Position numbers and translations under genes: made by a program. Below the pieces are notes generated by a model, which saw nothing but the letters and a program-made list of their open reading frames with translations, was not told the origin of the DNA and searched no databases. 64,000 nt of DNA from positions 1 to 64,000 of the forward strand of contig JASHNZ010000012.1 in NCBI GenBank assembly GCA_030041355.1. The letters are read 5' to 3'. The stretch is from Nitrososphaerales archaeon (GTDB taxonomy: Archaea; Thermoproteota; Nitrososphaeria; Nitrososphaerales; CADDZS01). Position 1 is the stretch's first letter. Every line of letters starts with the position of its first letter. Shown here in pieces: positions 45,947-54,716 of this stretch.

Positions 45947-46654
45947 TTAACGTACCGGGCTCTCTCCGCTTTTTGGAGCTTGAAGGAGTGGAAATGGTCT
46001 GTTTGCAATCACGTAGATAATTGCAAACCAAACTGCGAATATCGGCACAAGCAAGAGATCATTCAAAGATCCAAGCGAAAGAACATCCCACACGAGTTCC
46101 GCAAACCAGAATGTTGCGAAGGTGAGCAGGATAGCTCCGACGGCAACTTTCATGATTGCTTGTTTGATCTTTCTCACCTGCGTTCGAAGCAAGTAGGTTG
46201 CAACTGCTACGATCGCTATTCCTGCACCGAGTCCGATGATTGTCGAATTGAAATCCTGCGGCAATAGCCCAACCAGCACTATCGCCATTTCAAAAGCCTC
46301 TATTGCGCCAACCGAGAAAGCGGTCGCAAAGAGTCCTCGTTCAAACTTGTCTTCTTTCTGACTCCCTTTTCTCTGAAAGTAAACCGATCTCCTCGCGCTC
46401 TTTACCAAGCGTTGGCCAAAATACGCTAGCAACACTCCGCCAACCAGTAGAACGTACACTCTCGGCAGGAGGCCAATTGCAGCCCCCAACAGAAGCGTAG
46501 GCATGAGCACCGCTATGCAGCCCAGAGCCGCGTAGGCAAACGCGTTGTAGCTTTTAGAATCGGCGTGGAGCGCCAGTCCTACCGCTGCGACTTCCGATAA
46601 TTCTAGCATGGTTATTCCAAAGGCAGCGAAAAAAATAGCCGCGTGAAAAGCCAT
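45947..46654 (-). CDS. Six-segment membrane protein with ELSE/EAFE motifs
   Basis: A 235-residue membrane protein of about six segments, apparently two halves of three. The first has ITMLELSEVAAVGLALHA and the second FSVGAIEAFEMAIVLVG: an E-x2-E pair in each half, as in metal/cation exchangers of the FTR1 or GDT1-like kind, although neither exact signature is present. I believe it belongs to a conserved archaeal/bacterial predicted membrane family (COG4280-like). Cation or iron transport is a guess. It lies between two Mo-hydroxylase genes; the downstream neighbour is convergent. Confidence 0.6.
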   Translation of the reverse strand: MAFHAAIFFAAFGITMLELSEVAAVGLALHADSKSYNAFAYAALGCIAVLMPTLLLGAAIGLLPRVYVLLVGGVLLAYFGQRLVKSARRSVYFQRKGSQKEDKFERGLFATAFSVGAIEAFEMAIVLVGLLPQDFNSTIIGLGAGIAIVAVATYLLRTQVRKIKQAIMKVAVGAILLTFATFWFAELVWDVLSLGSLNDLLLVPIFAVWFAIIYVIANRPFPLLQAPKSGESPVR

Positions 46655-46706
46655 GTTGCTTGGCTCTGTCAGGTATTGGTTTAATCTTTACTTTTAGATC
46701 CTCGAC

Positions 46707-49094
46707 TTAAGCATCGTTACCGCGGCCATGCAGGGCGAGGTATACTATCTCAGGGAACGCAGGTGCAATGTTCACCTCTTGTGCTTTCTCTTCTTTGAAT
46801 TGCGACAATGCGTCGTTAAGGGCATTCATGATTGCCGCGTAAGAAGCAATCGTGCCACTTTCTCCAACACCCTTTGTTTGACTTAGGCTTTCGGATGGAG
46901 TGACTTTATGGAAAATCTCAATATTCGGGCTGTCAAGTGAACCTGGAATGCTATAGTCTAGGAAGCTTGTGGTCAAGAGATTGCCATCGTTGTCGTATAC
47001 CAATTGTTCCAATAAAGCTCCACCTAGTCCGTATATGACCCCGCCGTGAAGCTGTCCTTCGACGATTGCTTTGTTTATGATCCTTCCAGAATCTTCGACC
47101 ATAGCATATTTTTCAATTCGTACCTGTCCTGTTTCAGTGTCCAAAGTTAGAGCACATAGATGCACACCACTTGAATAAGACTCCGTGCTTCTAGCTTTGA
47201 ATTTAGAGTCAGATGAGATTTCGCTAAGTCCGAGTCTATCCAAGACTTCGCCTAATTCGATCAGCTCCTCTTGTGGTGGTTTGGCCTCAACAACATAACC
47301 ATTTCTAATATCTAAAGTAGATCGTTCGGCCCTGAGGATCTTCGAAGCTTTTCCAAGAAGATCAGCTTTCAGTTTGCGCGATGCGTCTATCACTGCACTT
47401 CCTCCCGCAGAAGCCGACCTACTTCCAAATGTTCCCACCCCTTGAGGTATCAGAACAGTATCGCCCCACACTATCTTCACTCTTTCGAAGGGAACTCCAA
47501 GTTCTCGGGACGCAAGTTGAGCGAACGCAGTTTCATGACCCTGACCATGTGGGGATGAGCCGGTGTAGACCGTCACGTTTCCTTGCTTGTCCAAAATTAC
47601 CCTGGCTGTTTCGCTGCTAAAGGTTCGGAATCTCGGAAGAAATCTAATGATTGCGATTATGCCTCGTAGCGATATACCTCCGAGTATCGCTCGTATTGAG
47701 AATTTCGTTTCTCCGCCACTTAATGAAATTCCTATTCCCGCAACTCGAGTAGGCCATTTATTTTCCTCGCTTTGCATTGAATTGAAATTATCCTTCCAAT
47801 GCTGGATTCTTTCGTAATCTGCTGATTTGACCAGCAAGTCCAGAAGACTTCGGTAATCCTCAGAGGTAACCTTTTTTGGCTTTACAAGATTGCGACGCCT
47901 AAATTCTAATGGATCGATGCCAATCTTCTTTGCCATGATATCCATGCCACGCTCAGTGAAGTAGCATCCTTCGGGCCTCCCTGCCCCCCTTACTGGACCG
48001 ACTGGCATCTTGTTTGTGACATAGGATTCGGCCTTTAGCTCAAGATTTGGTATCTCGTACGGTCCAAACATGGTACCTGCCGTTGCTCCTGCCATGAATC
48101 CCGCGTTGCCCGGAGCTCCAATGTCGCATTCTATATTCGCTTTGATCGCAACAATTTTTCCATGACTGTCGCATGCCATCGTAAGATCACAATATTCATC
48201 GCGACCGGGTGCTGCTTCAAGAAACTCCTCCGTTCTGGTTGCTTCCCACCTTACTGTGAGCCCTGTTTTCTTTGCAAATAGGCATGCAAGCAGTGTCCAA
48301 GGATACTCGGGCCCTCCCTTTGTTCCAAATCCTCCTCCCATGTCCATGATCCTGATGTGAAGTTTCTGATTGGGAATCTTGAGCGCCTCAGAGAGAAGAC
48401 CCCTTAGCATGTGGACAGATTGGACAGTGGCAAATATATCAAACACACCGCTTTCCCTATCATAACTTACAACCGCAGCATGAGTCTCCATCGGGGCAGC
48501 ATTCTGCCTCCGTATTCCCTCTTTTAGGTGGATCACGTATGTGCCTGAAGAAGTTGCTTTTTCAGCATCCCCCTTCCTTTGCTGAATAACACTCGAAAGA
48601 TTATCTTTCCAATCACGGCAAACCAACGCTTTACCTTGCTTTGCTTCTTGTAGGGATACAACAGGGGGAAGCTGCTCGTACTCTATATTAATATGCTCCG
48701 CTAGATCCTCGGCCGATCCCCTGTCTTTTGCAAGTATTGCAACGACCGGTTCACCTACGAATCTCACCTCTCCAAGTGCTAGGTGATAGCGTCTCCAAGG
48801 TTTCTTGGGCGGCATGAAACCCTGACTAACGGGAGCTACGCCTTCTTTCAACAAGTCCTCTCCAGTTAGAGCGAATATGAAAGCCGGTGACGAACGAGCT
48901 TTCGAGAGATCGATTCTCTTTATTTTGGCATGCGCGAACGGACTATGAACTAGACTCATGAAGGCTTGATTTTGCGAGCTAAAATCCTCGACAAATCGAC
49001 CTCTCCCTGTCAAAAGTCTAATGTCTTCAGTTCTCAGAGGTTCTTCTCTTTGTTCTTCCTTCTCCTTCTCCACTAACACTGTTGTTGACATCAT
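46707..49094 (-). CDS. CoxL-like Mo-hydroxylase large subunit (form II type)
   Basis: A 795-residue molybdenum hydroxylase large subunit. It begins EDIRLLTGRGRFVEDF, the CoxL-type N-terminus. The molybdopterin loop reads DMGGGFGTKGGPEYPW, and the active-site loop is PVRGAGRPEGCYF, not the AYRCSFR of true form I CO dehydrogenase; so it belongs to the form II/aldehyde oxidase-like group. Catalytic Glu region TKGVGESGTIASYAA. The frame opens at 49127, but ATG 49094 gives the usual N-terminus. Small and medium subunit genes are absent from the window. Substrate unknown. Confidence 0.88.
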   Translation of the reverse strand: MMSTTVLVEKEKEEQREEPLRTEDIRLLTGRGRFVEDFSSQNQAFMSLVHSPFAHAKIKRIDLSKARSSPAFIFALTGEDLLKEGVAPVSQGFMPPKKPWRRYHLALGEVRFVGEPVVAILAKDRGSAEDLAEHINIEYEQLPPVVSLQEAKQGKALVCRDWKDNLSSVIQQRKGDAEKATSSGTYVIHLKEGIRRQNAAPMETHAAVVSYDRESGVFDIFATVQSVHMLRGLLSEALKIPNQKLHIRIMDMGGGFGTKGGPEYPWTLLACLFAKKTGLTVRWEATRTEEFLEAAPGRDEYCDLTMACDSHGKIVAIKANIECDIGAPGNAGFMAGATAGTMFGPYEIPNLELKAESYVTNKMPVGPVRGAGRPEGCYFTERGMDIMAKKIGIDPLEFRRRNLVKPKKVTSEDYRSLLDLLVKSADYERIQHWKDNFNSMQSEENKWPTRVAGIGISLSGGETKFSIRAILGGISLRGIIAIIRFLPRFRTFSSETARVILDKQGNVTVYTGSSPHGQGHETAFAQLASRELGVPFERVKIVWGDTVLIPQGVGTFGSRSASAGGSAVIDASRKLKADLLGKASKILRAERSTLDIRNGYVVEAKPPQEELIELGEVLDRLGLSEISSDSKFKARSTESYSSGVHLCALTLDTETGQVRIEKYAMVEDSGRIINKAIVEGQLHGGVIYGLGGALLEQLVYDNDGNLLTTSFLDYSIPGSLDSPNIEIFHKVTPSESLSQTKGVGESGTIASYAAIMNALNDALSQFKEEKAQEVNIAPAFPEIVYLALHGRGNDA

Positions 49095-49374
49095 TTTGTA
49101 TTCATTTCTCTCCTCTCTGCTCTTCAATCAAGCCATCGGATCTAGCTTACTCCTTGTTTTCCATTTCGTCGTCTCCGACCCGTATAATTAGTTCTTCATA
49201 GGCATCAATGACACGCGTTGCGCTTATAACCTCGCTGCTGCGATAGGTTTCAGAATTTTTTTAACCTGTAATATCAATTTTGCAACAAGGAATCGAGTAT
49301 CTCATAGTTTTTCAAACAACGAAGTAATATTAATTTCGAGCAATCGAGCAGATTACCAACGAGACCAAAGAGGG
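49095..49374. other. Intergenic region between divergent genes
   Basis: Contains the 5' region of the CoxL-like gene and leads to the palindromic promoter at 49375. A minus-strand TTATAA near 49214-49220 may be the CoxL-like TATA box. Runs of T near 49253-49260. No small gene that I can support. Confidence 0.4.
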
Positions 49375-49410
49375 GATTCTCAAACATGAGAATCGTCTTC
49401 GTGTTTATTA
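49375..49410 (+). promoter_or_regulatory. Palindromic operator 1 with TATA box
   Basis: GATTCTCA (49375-49382), spacer AACA, TGAGAATC (49387-49394): a perfect inverted repeat, followed by GT, and TTTATTA at 49404-49410 exactly 9 nt later. The transcript would start about 26 nt downstream of the TATA box, at or beside GTG 49436, so the radical SAM mRNA is leaderless. Identical arms and spacing recur at two further promoters in this window. The position next to the TATA/BRE fits a repressor or activator site. Confidence 0.85.
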
Positions 49411-49435
49411 GAGCCCTTAGGCAAATCCCTCTTTC

Positions 49436-50437
49436 GTGCATGACTCAATGCAGATTAGCTCCACAGTTTCCCGTTCGAGGATAAGATATCTTCCAGCGAG
49501 CAAGTACGTTGCAACTGCTAGGTATGCTTTGCAGGACTACTTGGCAAAAGATTACCGTTATCCTTTCTACTGTTCCTTCAAGGTCGACCAGAGGTGTGAC
49601 TCTAGCTGCACTTTCTGCAATGTTTGGCGAAGTCCAGCGCCTGACATGTCCATTTCGAAGGTTCTCAAAGTTATTGACAATATTGCCGATTCTAGTGTTA
49701 TCCTGCTTAGTTTAGAGGGAGGGGAGCCTCTACTAAGGAAAGACATTGGCGAGATACTTGAGTACATTAGAACAAAGCCTCTCTACCTCCTCTTTACGTC
49801 AAGCGGGAAGCTTTTTGAAAAAAGACCGATGAAGGACTACTCTCGTTTCATCGACTTCCTACATGTTAGCATTGATGAAGGGCATAGAAACCTAGATCTT
49901 TACGAATCACTTCCCGAATTTGTTTCTTGGGGCCCGGTCGTCTGCGTTCAGATTGTCGTCATGAAGCAATATCTTTCGGATTTAGAATCAAAAATCAACA
50001 AGTGCTATTCCGCTGGCGCGAAAGCTGTTGTCATGCCAGCGTGCCACATTCCTGGAACGCCAGATTTGCTTCCCGAAATAGAGGCATATAGAAACGAGGT
50101 CATGCGCCTTAAACGAAAGTATCCTCGGACGATCATTACAACGGACAAGTATCTGAGAACTCTTGACGTACCTCATAGCTGCAATACAGCATCCATAATA
50201 ATTGACTCTGATGCACGTGTTTACTATCCGTGTCGAACGCTTATGGAGAAAAGCGTAGATTTAAGCGAAGAATCTCTAATGAAGTTTCTTGACTCGGATG
50301 CTGCGAAGGTGTGCAGAGATAAAATGAGAGACTGCGATCTGAACTGCCACTGGTATCAATATTTTGCAACGGAGTCATTTGTATCACTCCGAAGCGGATT
50401 CTCCTCTATTTCGCCCTATCTGACCGATATCATCTGA
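49436..50437 (+). CDS. Radical SAM enzyme with C-terminal Cys cluster
   Basis: A 333-residue radical SAM protein. The cluster motif is C54-x3-C58-x2-C61 (DQRCDSSCTFCNVW), with SLEGGEPLLRKDIGEI as the following GGE motif. The C-terminal part has cysteines in SCNTASIIIDSDARVYYPCR and CRDKMRDCDLNCHWY, a SPASM/twitch-like auxiliary cluster region. It is the first gene under operator 1. The 3' end overlaps the convergent glycosyltransferase gene by 22 nt. Start GTG 49436, with ATG 49448 possible. The reaction cannot be named; modification of a lipid, sugar or peptide is typical of the family. Confidence 0.85.
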   Translation: MHDSMQISSTVSRSRIRYLPASKYVATARYALQDYLAKDYRYPFYCSFKVDQRCDSSCTFCNVWRSPAPDMSISKVLKVIDNIADSSVILLSLEGGEPLLRKDIGEILEYIRTKPLYLLFTSSGKLFEKRPMKDYSRFIDFLHVSIDEGHRNLDLYESLPEFVSWGPVVCVQIVVMKQYLSDLESKINKCYSAGAKAVVMPACHIPGTPDLLPEIEAYRNEVMRLKRKYPRTIITTDKYLRTLDVPHSCNTASIIIDSDARVYYPCRTLMEKSVDLSEESLMKFLDSDAAKVCRDKMRDCDLNCHWYQYFATESFVSLRSGFSSISPYLTDII

Positions 50438-51513
50438 GGCTGTTCGAGTTTCACAGTTTGCGTAATTATGTCGAAGGCCATTTCGGCAGCTTTTTCGCTA
50501 GAGTACTTTGGTGCGGGCGGATAAAATGCAAGAGCTTTGTCCAGTTGATTGGGAATGTCCAGCTCCTTCTCGGAGACACAGTAGAAGGTCTTTCTTTGCA
50601 TGTGATAATTTGCAAGATACTCCTGCTCCAATTGCCCAGGAGTCGGAATCAGCAAGCCTCTCTTTCTCAGAGAGAAGAGATCCATGAGCGTAGAATAGCC
50701 TGATCGAGCGACGACTATTTTCGACCTATTGAGTAAATTCTCCCTTTCCTTTCTCCCCAAATAGGATCTCACATTTGATTCCTCTTGAGCATTTTCTCCG
50801 GGCTTTCCAAGCGTAACAACCACTTTTCCCTTGAACCCTTCTAGCTGCTTTCGAACTACGTGCTCGAAGGAGGTTCGATGAGGCTCGGGGCCTGAAATCG
50901 AAACGAAAAGATCCAAGTCTTGCGGAATAGCTTGATAGTTAAATTCGGAAAGAGCTCCTGTGTAGCTGATGCGACTCTTCTCGATCCTCGACAAATCGTG
51001 AGCCAGTCTGCCTGCAAGTCCATCTTCCGCGAAATCGGGAACCAGAATACCGGCATATCTCTTCAAAAAGTAATTATTGTAGATCTCCGTACCGTTTTCC
51101 AGAGCAATGTTCCCGAGAGGATTCAAGATTCTGAGCTGGTGCCCCATAAAGTAACTTGGTACCTCTCGGGAATAGAATGCGAATCGATTGTCTGAAAAAA
51201 TAACATCGATCTTCCGATTCATGATAAAACGTCTAACGAAATCTTTCTCGCGAAACATCGACCTTAGATATTCCGGGAAGCGTAGGAGTGTGGCAGGTAC
51301 CAAGAAACTCGGATTAAGAGTCTCCGGAGGGTTATAGTCTTCTAATCCAATGAAAAGAACACTTTCGCCAAGTTCTCTTTGGAGCAAGTTCAAAGCGCGT
51401 CCGCTAGAGACAACTGTGACTCTATGCCCCTCGTTGACTGCCTTCCTGATTATTGGAAGTGTGCGAGTCGCATGTCCTAGCCCCCAAGCACAAATGCCAA
51501 AGAGAAATCTCAT
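50416..51513 (-). CDS. MurG-like GT-B glycosyltransferase
   Basis: A 365-residue glycosyltransferase of the GT28/GT1-like GT-B type. The N-terminus FLFGICAWGLGHATRTLPII has the glycine-rich acceptor loop GLGHATR, and the C-terminal domain has KIVVARSGYSTLMDLFSL and LIPTPGQLEQEYLA, the nucleotide-sugar site. The closest relatives are archaeal proteins that I know only as predicted sugar transferases. It is transcribed from operator 2, towards the radical SAM gene, with which it overlaps at the 3' ends. No membrane segment. Confidence 0.8.
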   Translation of the reverse strand: MRFLFGICAWGLGHATRTLPIIRKAVNEGHRVTVVSSGRALNLLQRELGESVLFIGLEDYNPPETLNPSFLVPATLLRFPEYLRSMFREKDFVRRFIMNRKIDVIFSDNRFAFYSREVPSYFMGHQLRILNPLGNIALENGTEIYNNYFLKRYAGILVPDFAEDGLAGRLAHDLSRIEKSRISYTGALSEFNYQAIPQDLDLFVSISGPEPHRTSFEHVVRKQLEGFKGKVVVTLGKPGENAQEESNVRSYLGRKERENLLNRSKIVVARSGYSTLMDLFSLRKRGLLIPTPGQLEQEYLANYHMQRKTFYCVSEKELDIPNQLDKALAFYPPAPKYSSEKAAEMAFDIITQTVKLEQPQMISVR

Positions 51514-51590
51514 AAGAATGATCAGATTTATCCTGAAGAACTGCCGCGCGCCTCGATCCAGCCTTTATCAAGATATCAGTTGGCGTTTGT

Positions 51591-51628
51591 TACTTAAATG
51601 GCCCACACGATTCTCAATCATGAGAATC
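51591..51628 (-). promoter_or_regulatory. Palindromic operator 2 with TATA box
   Basis: On the minus strand: GATTCTCA, spacer TGAT, TGAGAATC (51628-51609), then GT, and ATTTAAGTA (51599-51591) starting 9 nt after the palindrome. The start codon of the MurG-like gene is at 51513, so the leader is about 55 nt. Arms are identical to those of operators 1 and 3. Confidence 0.85.
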
Positions 51629-51710
51629 TGAGCTATGCGATTTCGAAGATGGTAGCAAAGTAGGGCTATCCTTATCTGGCGCTTCTCTTCTAAGGAAACG
51701 ACTGACCCAA

Positions 51711-52292
51711 TCAATCAGATTCCAAGGATTTCCTGAAAGTCATTGTAGAAACGAAAGCTACAACTACCCAAAGAAGAATCATCTTGGTGTCAAATGTGAG
51801 GTTGGTTACAAGCGAACCAACAGGCCAAGGATTGGACACAGTATCCGGGTCTAGGTGATTGACCATAGCTGAGCCCCAAAAAGTGAAACTAAACAAAAGT
51901 TCGTACAATCCTATTATCAAAAACAAAACTGATGCAAGTAAGAGGAAGGCTCGTAGCCACCTTGGAAAACGAGTACTAATGACTTCTTGGCCAAGCGAAA
52001 AGAGGCAATAGCAAAAAACCACACCTGCAGCTAAAAGATATGTTACAGGTTTGGCATAAAACGGAAAGATGCTGGGAGAAGGCACTTCCAGAGGCGCACC
52101 GCCGGCTGTGTTTACTAATTGATAGCCAACAATGTGAGTTGGGCTAGGATTCAAAAAGTAATAGACGATGATGGCCAAAATCACAAAAAAGCTTATAATG
52201 AGTAATATCTGGAAAAGGCGTTTCTCTGCTATGGTCTTTGGTTCATACGGAATCAAAAGAGAGGTAGAAGCTTTGAGACTATGCACAACCAT
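51711..52292 (-). CDS. Four-segment membrane protein of unknown function
   Basis: A 193-residue membrane protein with four hydrophobic segments, at about 28-48, 84-104, 115-135 and 170-188. A soluble loop of 30 residues lies between the first two (containing HIVGYQLVNTAGGAP). No family recognised. It starts 85 nt after the glycoside hydrolase gene on the same strand and has no palindrome of its own. It is probably co-transcribed from operator 3. Confidence 0.6.
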   Translation of the reverse strand: MVVHSLKASTSLLIPYEPKTIAEKRLFQILLIISFFVILAIIVYYFLNPSPTHIVGYQLVNTAGGAPLEVPSPSIFPFYAKPVTYLLAAGVVFCYCLFSLGQEVISTRFPRWLRAFLLLASVLFLIIGLYELLFSFTFWGSAMVNHLDPDTVSNPWPVGSLVTNLTFDTKMILLWVVVAFVSTMTFRKSLESD

Positions 52293-52377
52293 TCGAGATC
52301 CTGGTCAAATTTTCAGTTATTTTATCCTTCTCCGGCATGCAGCAATAGAGAAGAAAAATCGCCTTATTTCAAGTGAT

Positions 52378-53505
52378 TTAGTTCGCCTTAATCTGATTTA
52401 AGTATTCAAACCATGCCTGTTTGGGAATGCCCTGACGGTTTATCAGGCCAAAACTGTTTTCCTGAAATGGAAAGGAAAACCAGTACGGATCCGACAGTCT
52501 CCACAATCCCAGGGATGTCACGGAGTCGATGGAATATGCTTCTTCACAAACAGCTTTTACATATCGCGCCTGTTTCCTCTTATCAAATCCAAAGATGCGC
52601 GGCCCAGAAGGATATCCTGTTTCTGTTATCATGATCTGCTTACCAGTCAATTTCTTGGCTTCCTGAACCCTAGATTTCAGTCTAGAAAGGTCGATGAGCT
52701 CCGGATTTGCGTAATTTGGATAAAAGTCAAGTCCTATCACATCGCAGAACTTTGAATAGCATCTCGTAAAAATCTCCGATCGATCCGCTGCCAGATTGAC
52801 TAACGTTGGCGTCCCAGGATCTTCTTCCGAAATAATTCTATGAAGTTCGTTTAAGATGACCTGGCCCGCATTTCGATCTAACCAGACACCTCCTCTTCTC
52901 CAGTCGCTCGCGAAGTGATAATTCCACCAATCAGGTTCGTTTTCGAGCTGCCACATGCTAATCCTTCCTCGATAGTGCCTAACAATTTCTCTCGATGAGT
53001 CAGAAAGGCGAGGAACATAACTTCTCAATTTGTCGATTTCAAGGTTTCTTGGAAGAAATCGCTCATATCCATTGCCAATTACTCCGATAATGTGGATTCC
53101 AAAATCATTCATTGTCGTTACAAATGAGTCTAGAGGGAATCTGTAGACCTGAGTATTTCCTTGGCATATTTCTGGCTGGAAAAGATTCCATTGAAACCAG
53201 CACCGTACGAATTCTATGCCATTTTTACTAAGTTGTTGCGCCAGATTCCTTGACAGCAATTTTAGCAACTCTGTCTTCCGTACCGCAGAATTTTTCGTCG
53301 GAGATATAGTCGATAACTCTGGCTCTTGTGATTCAACTGCGGCAATCCTTCCGAAATTCATAGACAACGGTCCTTGAGGAAGGCTGACTCGAAGGATATG
53401 TGGAATCATTATCGATTTGGGAGGTAAAGCTCCAGCATAGTTCCAGACATCATCGATACCGATGCCCCACCGGAACTTCTCATTATCAAATATCGTATCG
53501 CTCAA
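52378..53505 (-). CDS. Clan GH-A-like glycoside hydrolase, cytoplasmic
   Basis: A 375-residue TIM-barrel protein with the clan GH-A layout. The acid/base Glu lies in the NEP motif MWQLENEPDWWNYH (near residue 188), and the nucleophile in QIMITETGYPSG (near 297), with VIGLDFYPNYANP between. No signal peptide or membrane segment, so it acts inside the cell or on lipid-linked sugars at the inner face; alternatively it is a non-catalytic homologue. The start is TTG 53505. It is first in the unit under operator 3, with a membrane protein gene behind it. Confidence 0.75.
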   Translation of the reverse strand: MSDTIFDNEKFRWGIGIDDVWNYAGALPPKSIMIPHILRVSLPQGPLSMNFGRIAAVESQEPELSTISPTKNSAVRKTELLKLLSRNLAQQLSKNGIEFVRCWFQWNLFQPEICQGNTQVYRFPLDSFVTTMNDFGIHIIGVIGNGYERFLPRNLEIDKLRSYVPRLSDSSREIVRHYRGRISMWQLENEPDWWNYHFASDWRRGGVWLDRNAGQVILNELHRIISEEDPGTPTLVNLAADRSEIFTRCYSKFCDVIGLDFYPNYANPELIDLSRLKSRVQEAKKLTGKQIMITETGYPSGPRIFGFDKRKQARYVKAVCEEAYSIDSVTSLGLWRLSDPYWFSFPFQENSFGLINRQGIPKQAWFEYLNQIKAN

Positions 53506-53831
53506 GATAATCGCCCAGAATTATTGGAAAGTTCTTGCATGAATTGCGCTCACACAGTGTCCCGTAAATTTTTGTGTAATAGATCCTCTTATTTTCAACT
53601 TAAATAAGGCGAGTGACGATTCTCAATTTTGAGAATCTGATCGTTATCTAGTGAACCTAATCTCTCTCATAACTTGGAGGAAATCGGCAGTTCCTCTCGG
53701 ATAGAGGAACATCACGAAACTGTCACCTAATCTCTTTTAGCTAGAACCATCGTGCAAATCTAGGGTCGCACTTTCCGTATGTGTCCTCGCGTCAGGATAC
53801 CACTATTGTTTTGTTCTTATTCGATTCATTT
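53506..53831. other. Regulatory intergenic region with hairpin
   Basis: Holds operator 3 and, at 53690-53710, a perfect hairpin GTTCCTCT-CGGAT-AGAGGAAC (8-bp stem, 5-nt loop). It is flanked by two copies of ACCTAATCTCT (53655-53665 and 53725-53735). The hairpin may end the upstream minus-strand transcript or act as an additional site. No gene is seen. Confidence 0.6.
53599..53637 (-). promoter_or_regulatory. Palindromic operator 3 with TATA box
   Basis: On the minus strand: GATTCTCA, spacer AAAT, TGAGAATC (53637-53618), then GT, and CTTATTTAAG (53608-53599) 9 nt after the palindrome. The leader to TTG 53505 is about 70 nt. Together with operators 1 and 2 it defines a small regulon. Confidence 0.85.
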
Positions 53832-54356
53832 TCACTCGATTTTTAACCCGCAGGCTTCAACCAGTCTTTTGTGTGATTCAGGATCTACCCATTCGACCTT
53901 GAGATACTCGATGATCTCTTTCTCGCTCATTCCAATCCGTTTTGCTTCTTTCACAGCGTGGCGATATGCTTCGACTTCGATCGGGCTATCGACGTACTCA
54001 AACTCTGAATTGAAGAGCTGCTTTCCCTCCATGAACTGCCTGACATGGACCAATTCGTGAACCACGTCGAGGTAAAGAATCTTAAAGTCGCTAGACTTCA
54101 AGTGATGCGTGCTGATGAGAATGTGGCCATCGACATCGCTCACACCCATGTAGCCGAATCTGAACGAAAAGAACTCTACTTTCAGATTTTTGAGCACCAC
54201 TTCAGTCTTCTCGCCGAACGTTGAACGCACAGCTTCAACCTGGTCAAATCCTTTGAAAAAATCACTGAAAGGATAGAGTGTCACTGTAGCGTTTCGATTT
54301 ATTTCTACGTGTAGGGTTCCAGACGTCAGATCATCCAGTGTACTTCGCTCTGTCAT
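53832..54356 (-). CDS. Small gluzincin-like metalloprotease
   Basis: A 174-residue protein with the zinc motif H100-E-L-V-H104 (LDVVHELVHVRQFMEGK) and a downstream Glu in PIEVEAYRHA (near residue 129), as in minigluzincins. The N-terminal half is strand-rich. No signal peptide, so cytoplasmic. A TTATAATA element near 54382-54389 on the minus strand gives a short leader. Substrate unknown; the fold and likely zinc dependence are secure. Confidence 0.75.
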   Translation of the reverse strand: MTERSTLDDLTSGTLHVEINRNATVTLYPFSDFFKGFDQVEAVRSTFGEKTEVVLKNLKVEFFSFRFGYMGVSDVDGHILISTHHLKSSDFKILYLDVVHELVHVRQFMEGKQLFNSEFEYVDSPIEVEAYRHAVKEAKRIGMSEKEIIEYLKVEWVDPESHKRLVEACGLKIE

Positions 54357-54488
54357 TTTCCAATTGCCGTCTTTTCTCGGTGGTTATTATAAGGGAATAA
54401 TATTGGTTATGTACGCCCCCATCCTGATTGCATTCACAAACCCGTCAGGGACGGTGGAATCCTAAAGTACTGCTAATCCATATGAATA

Positions 54489-54716
54489 GTGAAGCATGAA
54501 ATTTTGAATGAAAATGGAAAACGGAGCGATCTCAGAGCATATCTCATAACTTTTGGCACGGTAGCTGCAATAATTTCATGCTCACTGGTATACATTTATT
54601 TTGGCTTAACAGCATCTCTCATTCTTGCGCAGTTTATAGCAGTGCCACTTGCGATCGGATTCATCCTTGACTCGAGAGTACGAGCGAAACGTGCGACAAC
54701 AGGAAAGCCCAGCTAG
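54489..54716 (+). CDS. Small two-segment membrane protein
   Basis: A 75-residue protein with two hydrophobic segments (about 20-38 and 42-60) and a basic C-terminus (RVRAKRATTGK). Start GTG 54489. Its stop codon shares a base with the GTG of the ferredoxin gene (TAGTG), indicating translational coupling. Unknown function, perhaps a membrane anchor or component connected with the ferredoxin or the aromatic cluster behind it. Confidence 0.5.
   Translation: MKHEILNENGKRSDLRAYLITFGTVAAIISCSLVYIYFGLTASLILAQFIAVPLAIGFILDSRVRAKRATTGKPS

Noticed and set aside
46707-49094. Form I carbon monoxide dehydrogenase large subunit.
   Set aside because: The active-site loop reads PVRGAGRPEG instead of AYRCSFR, and no coxM/coxS genes are adjacent.
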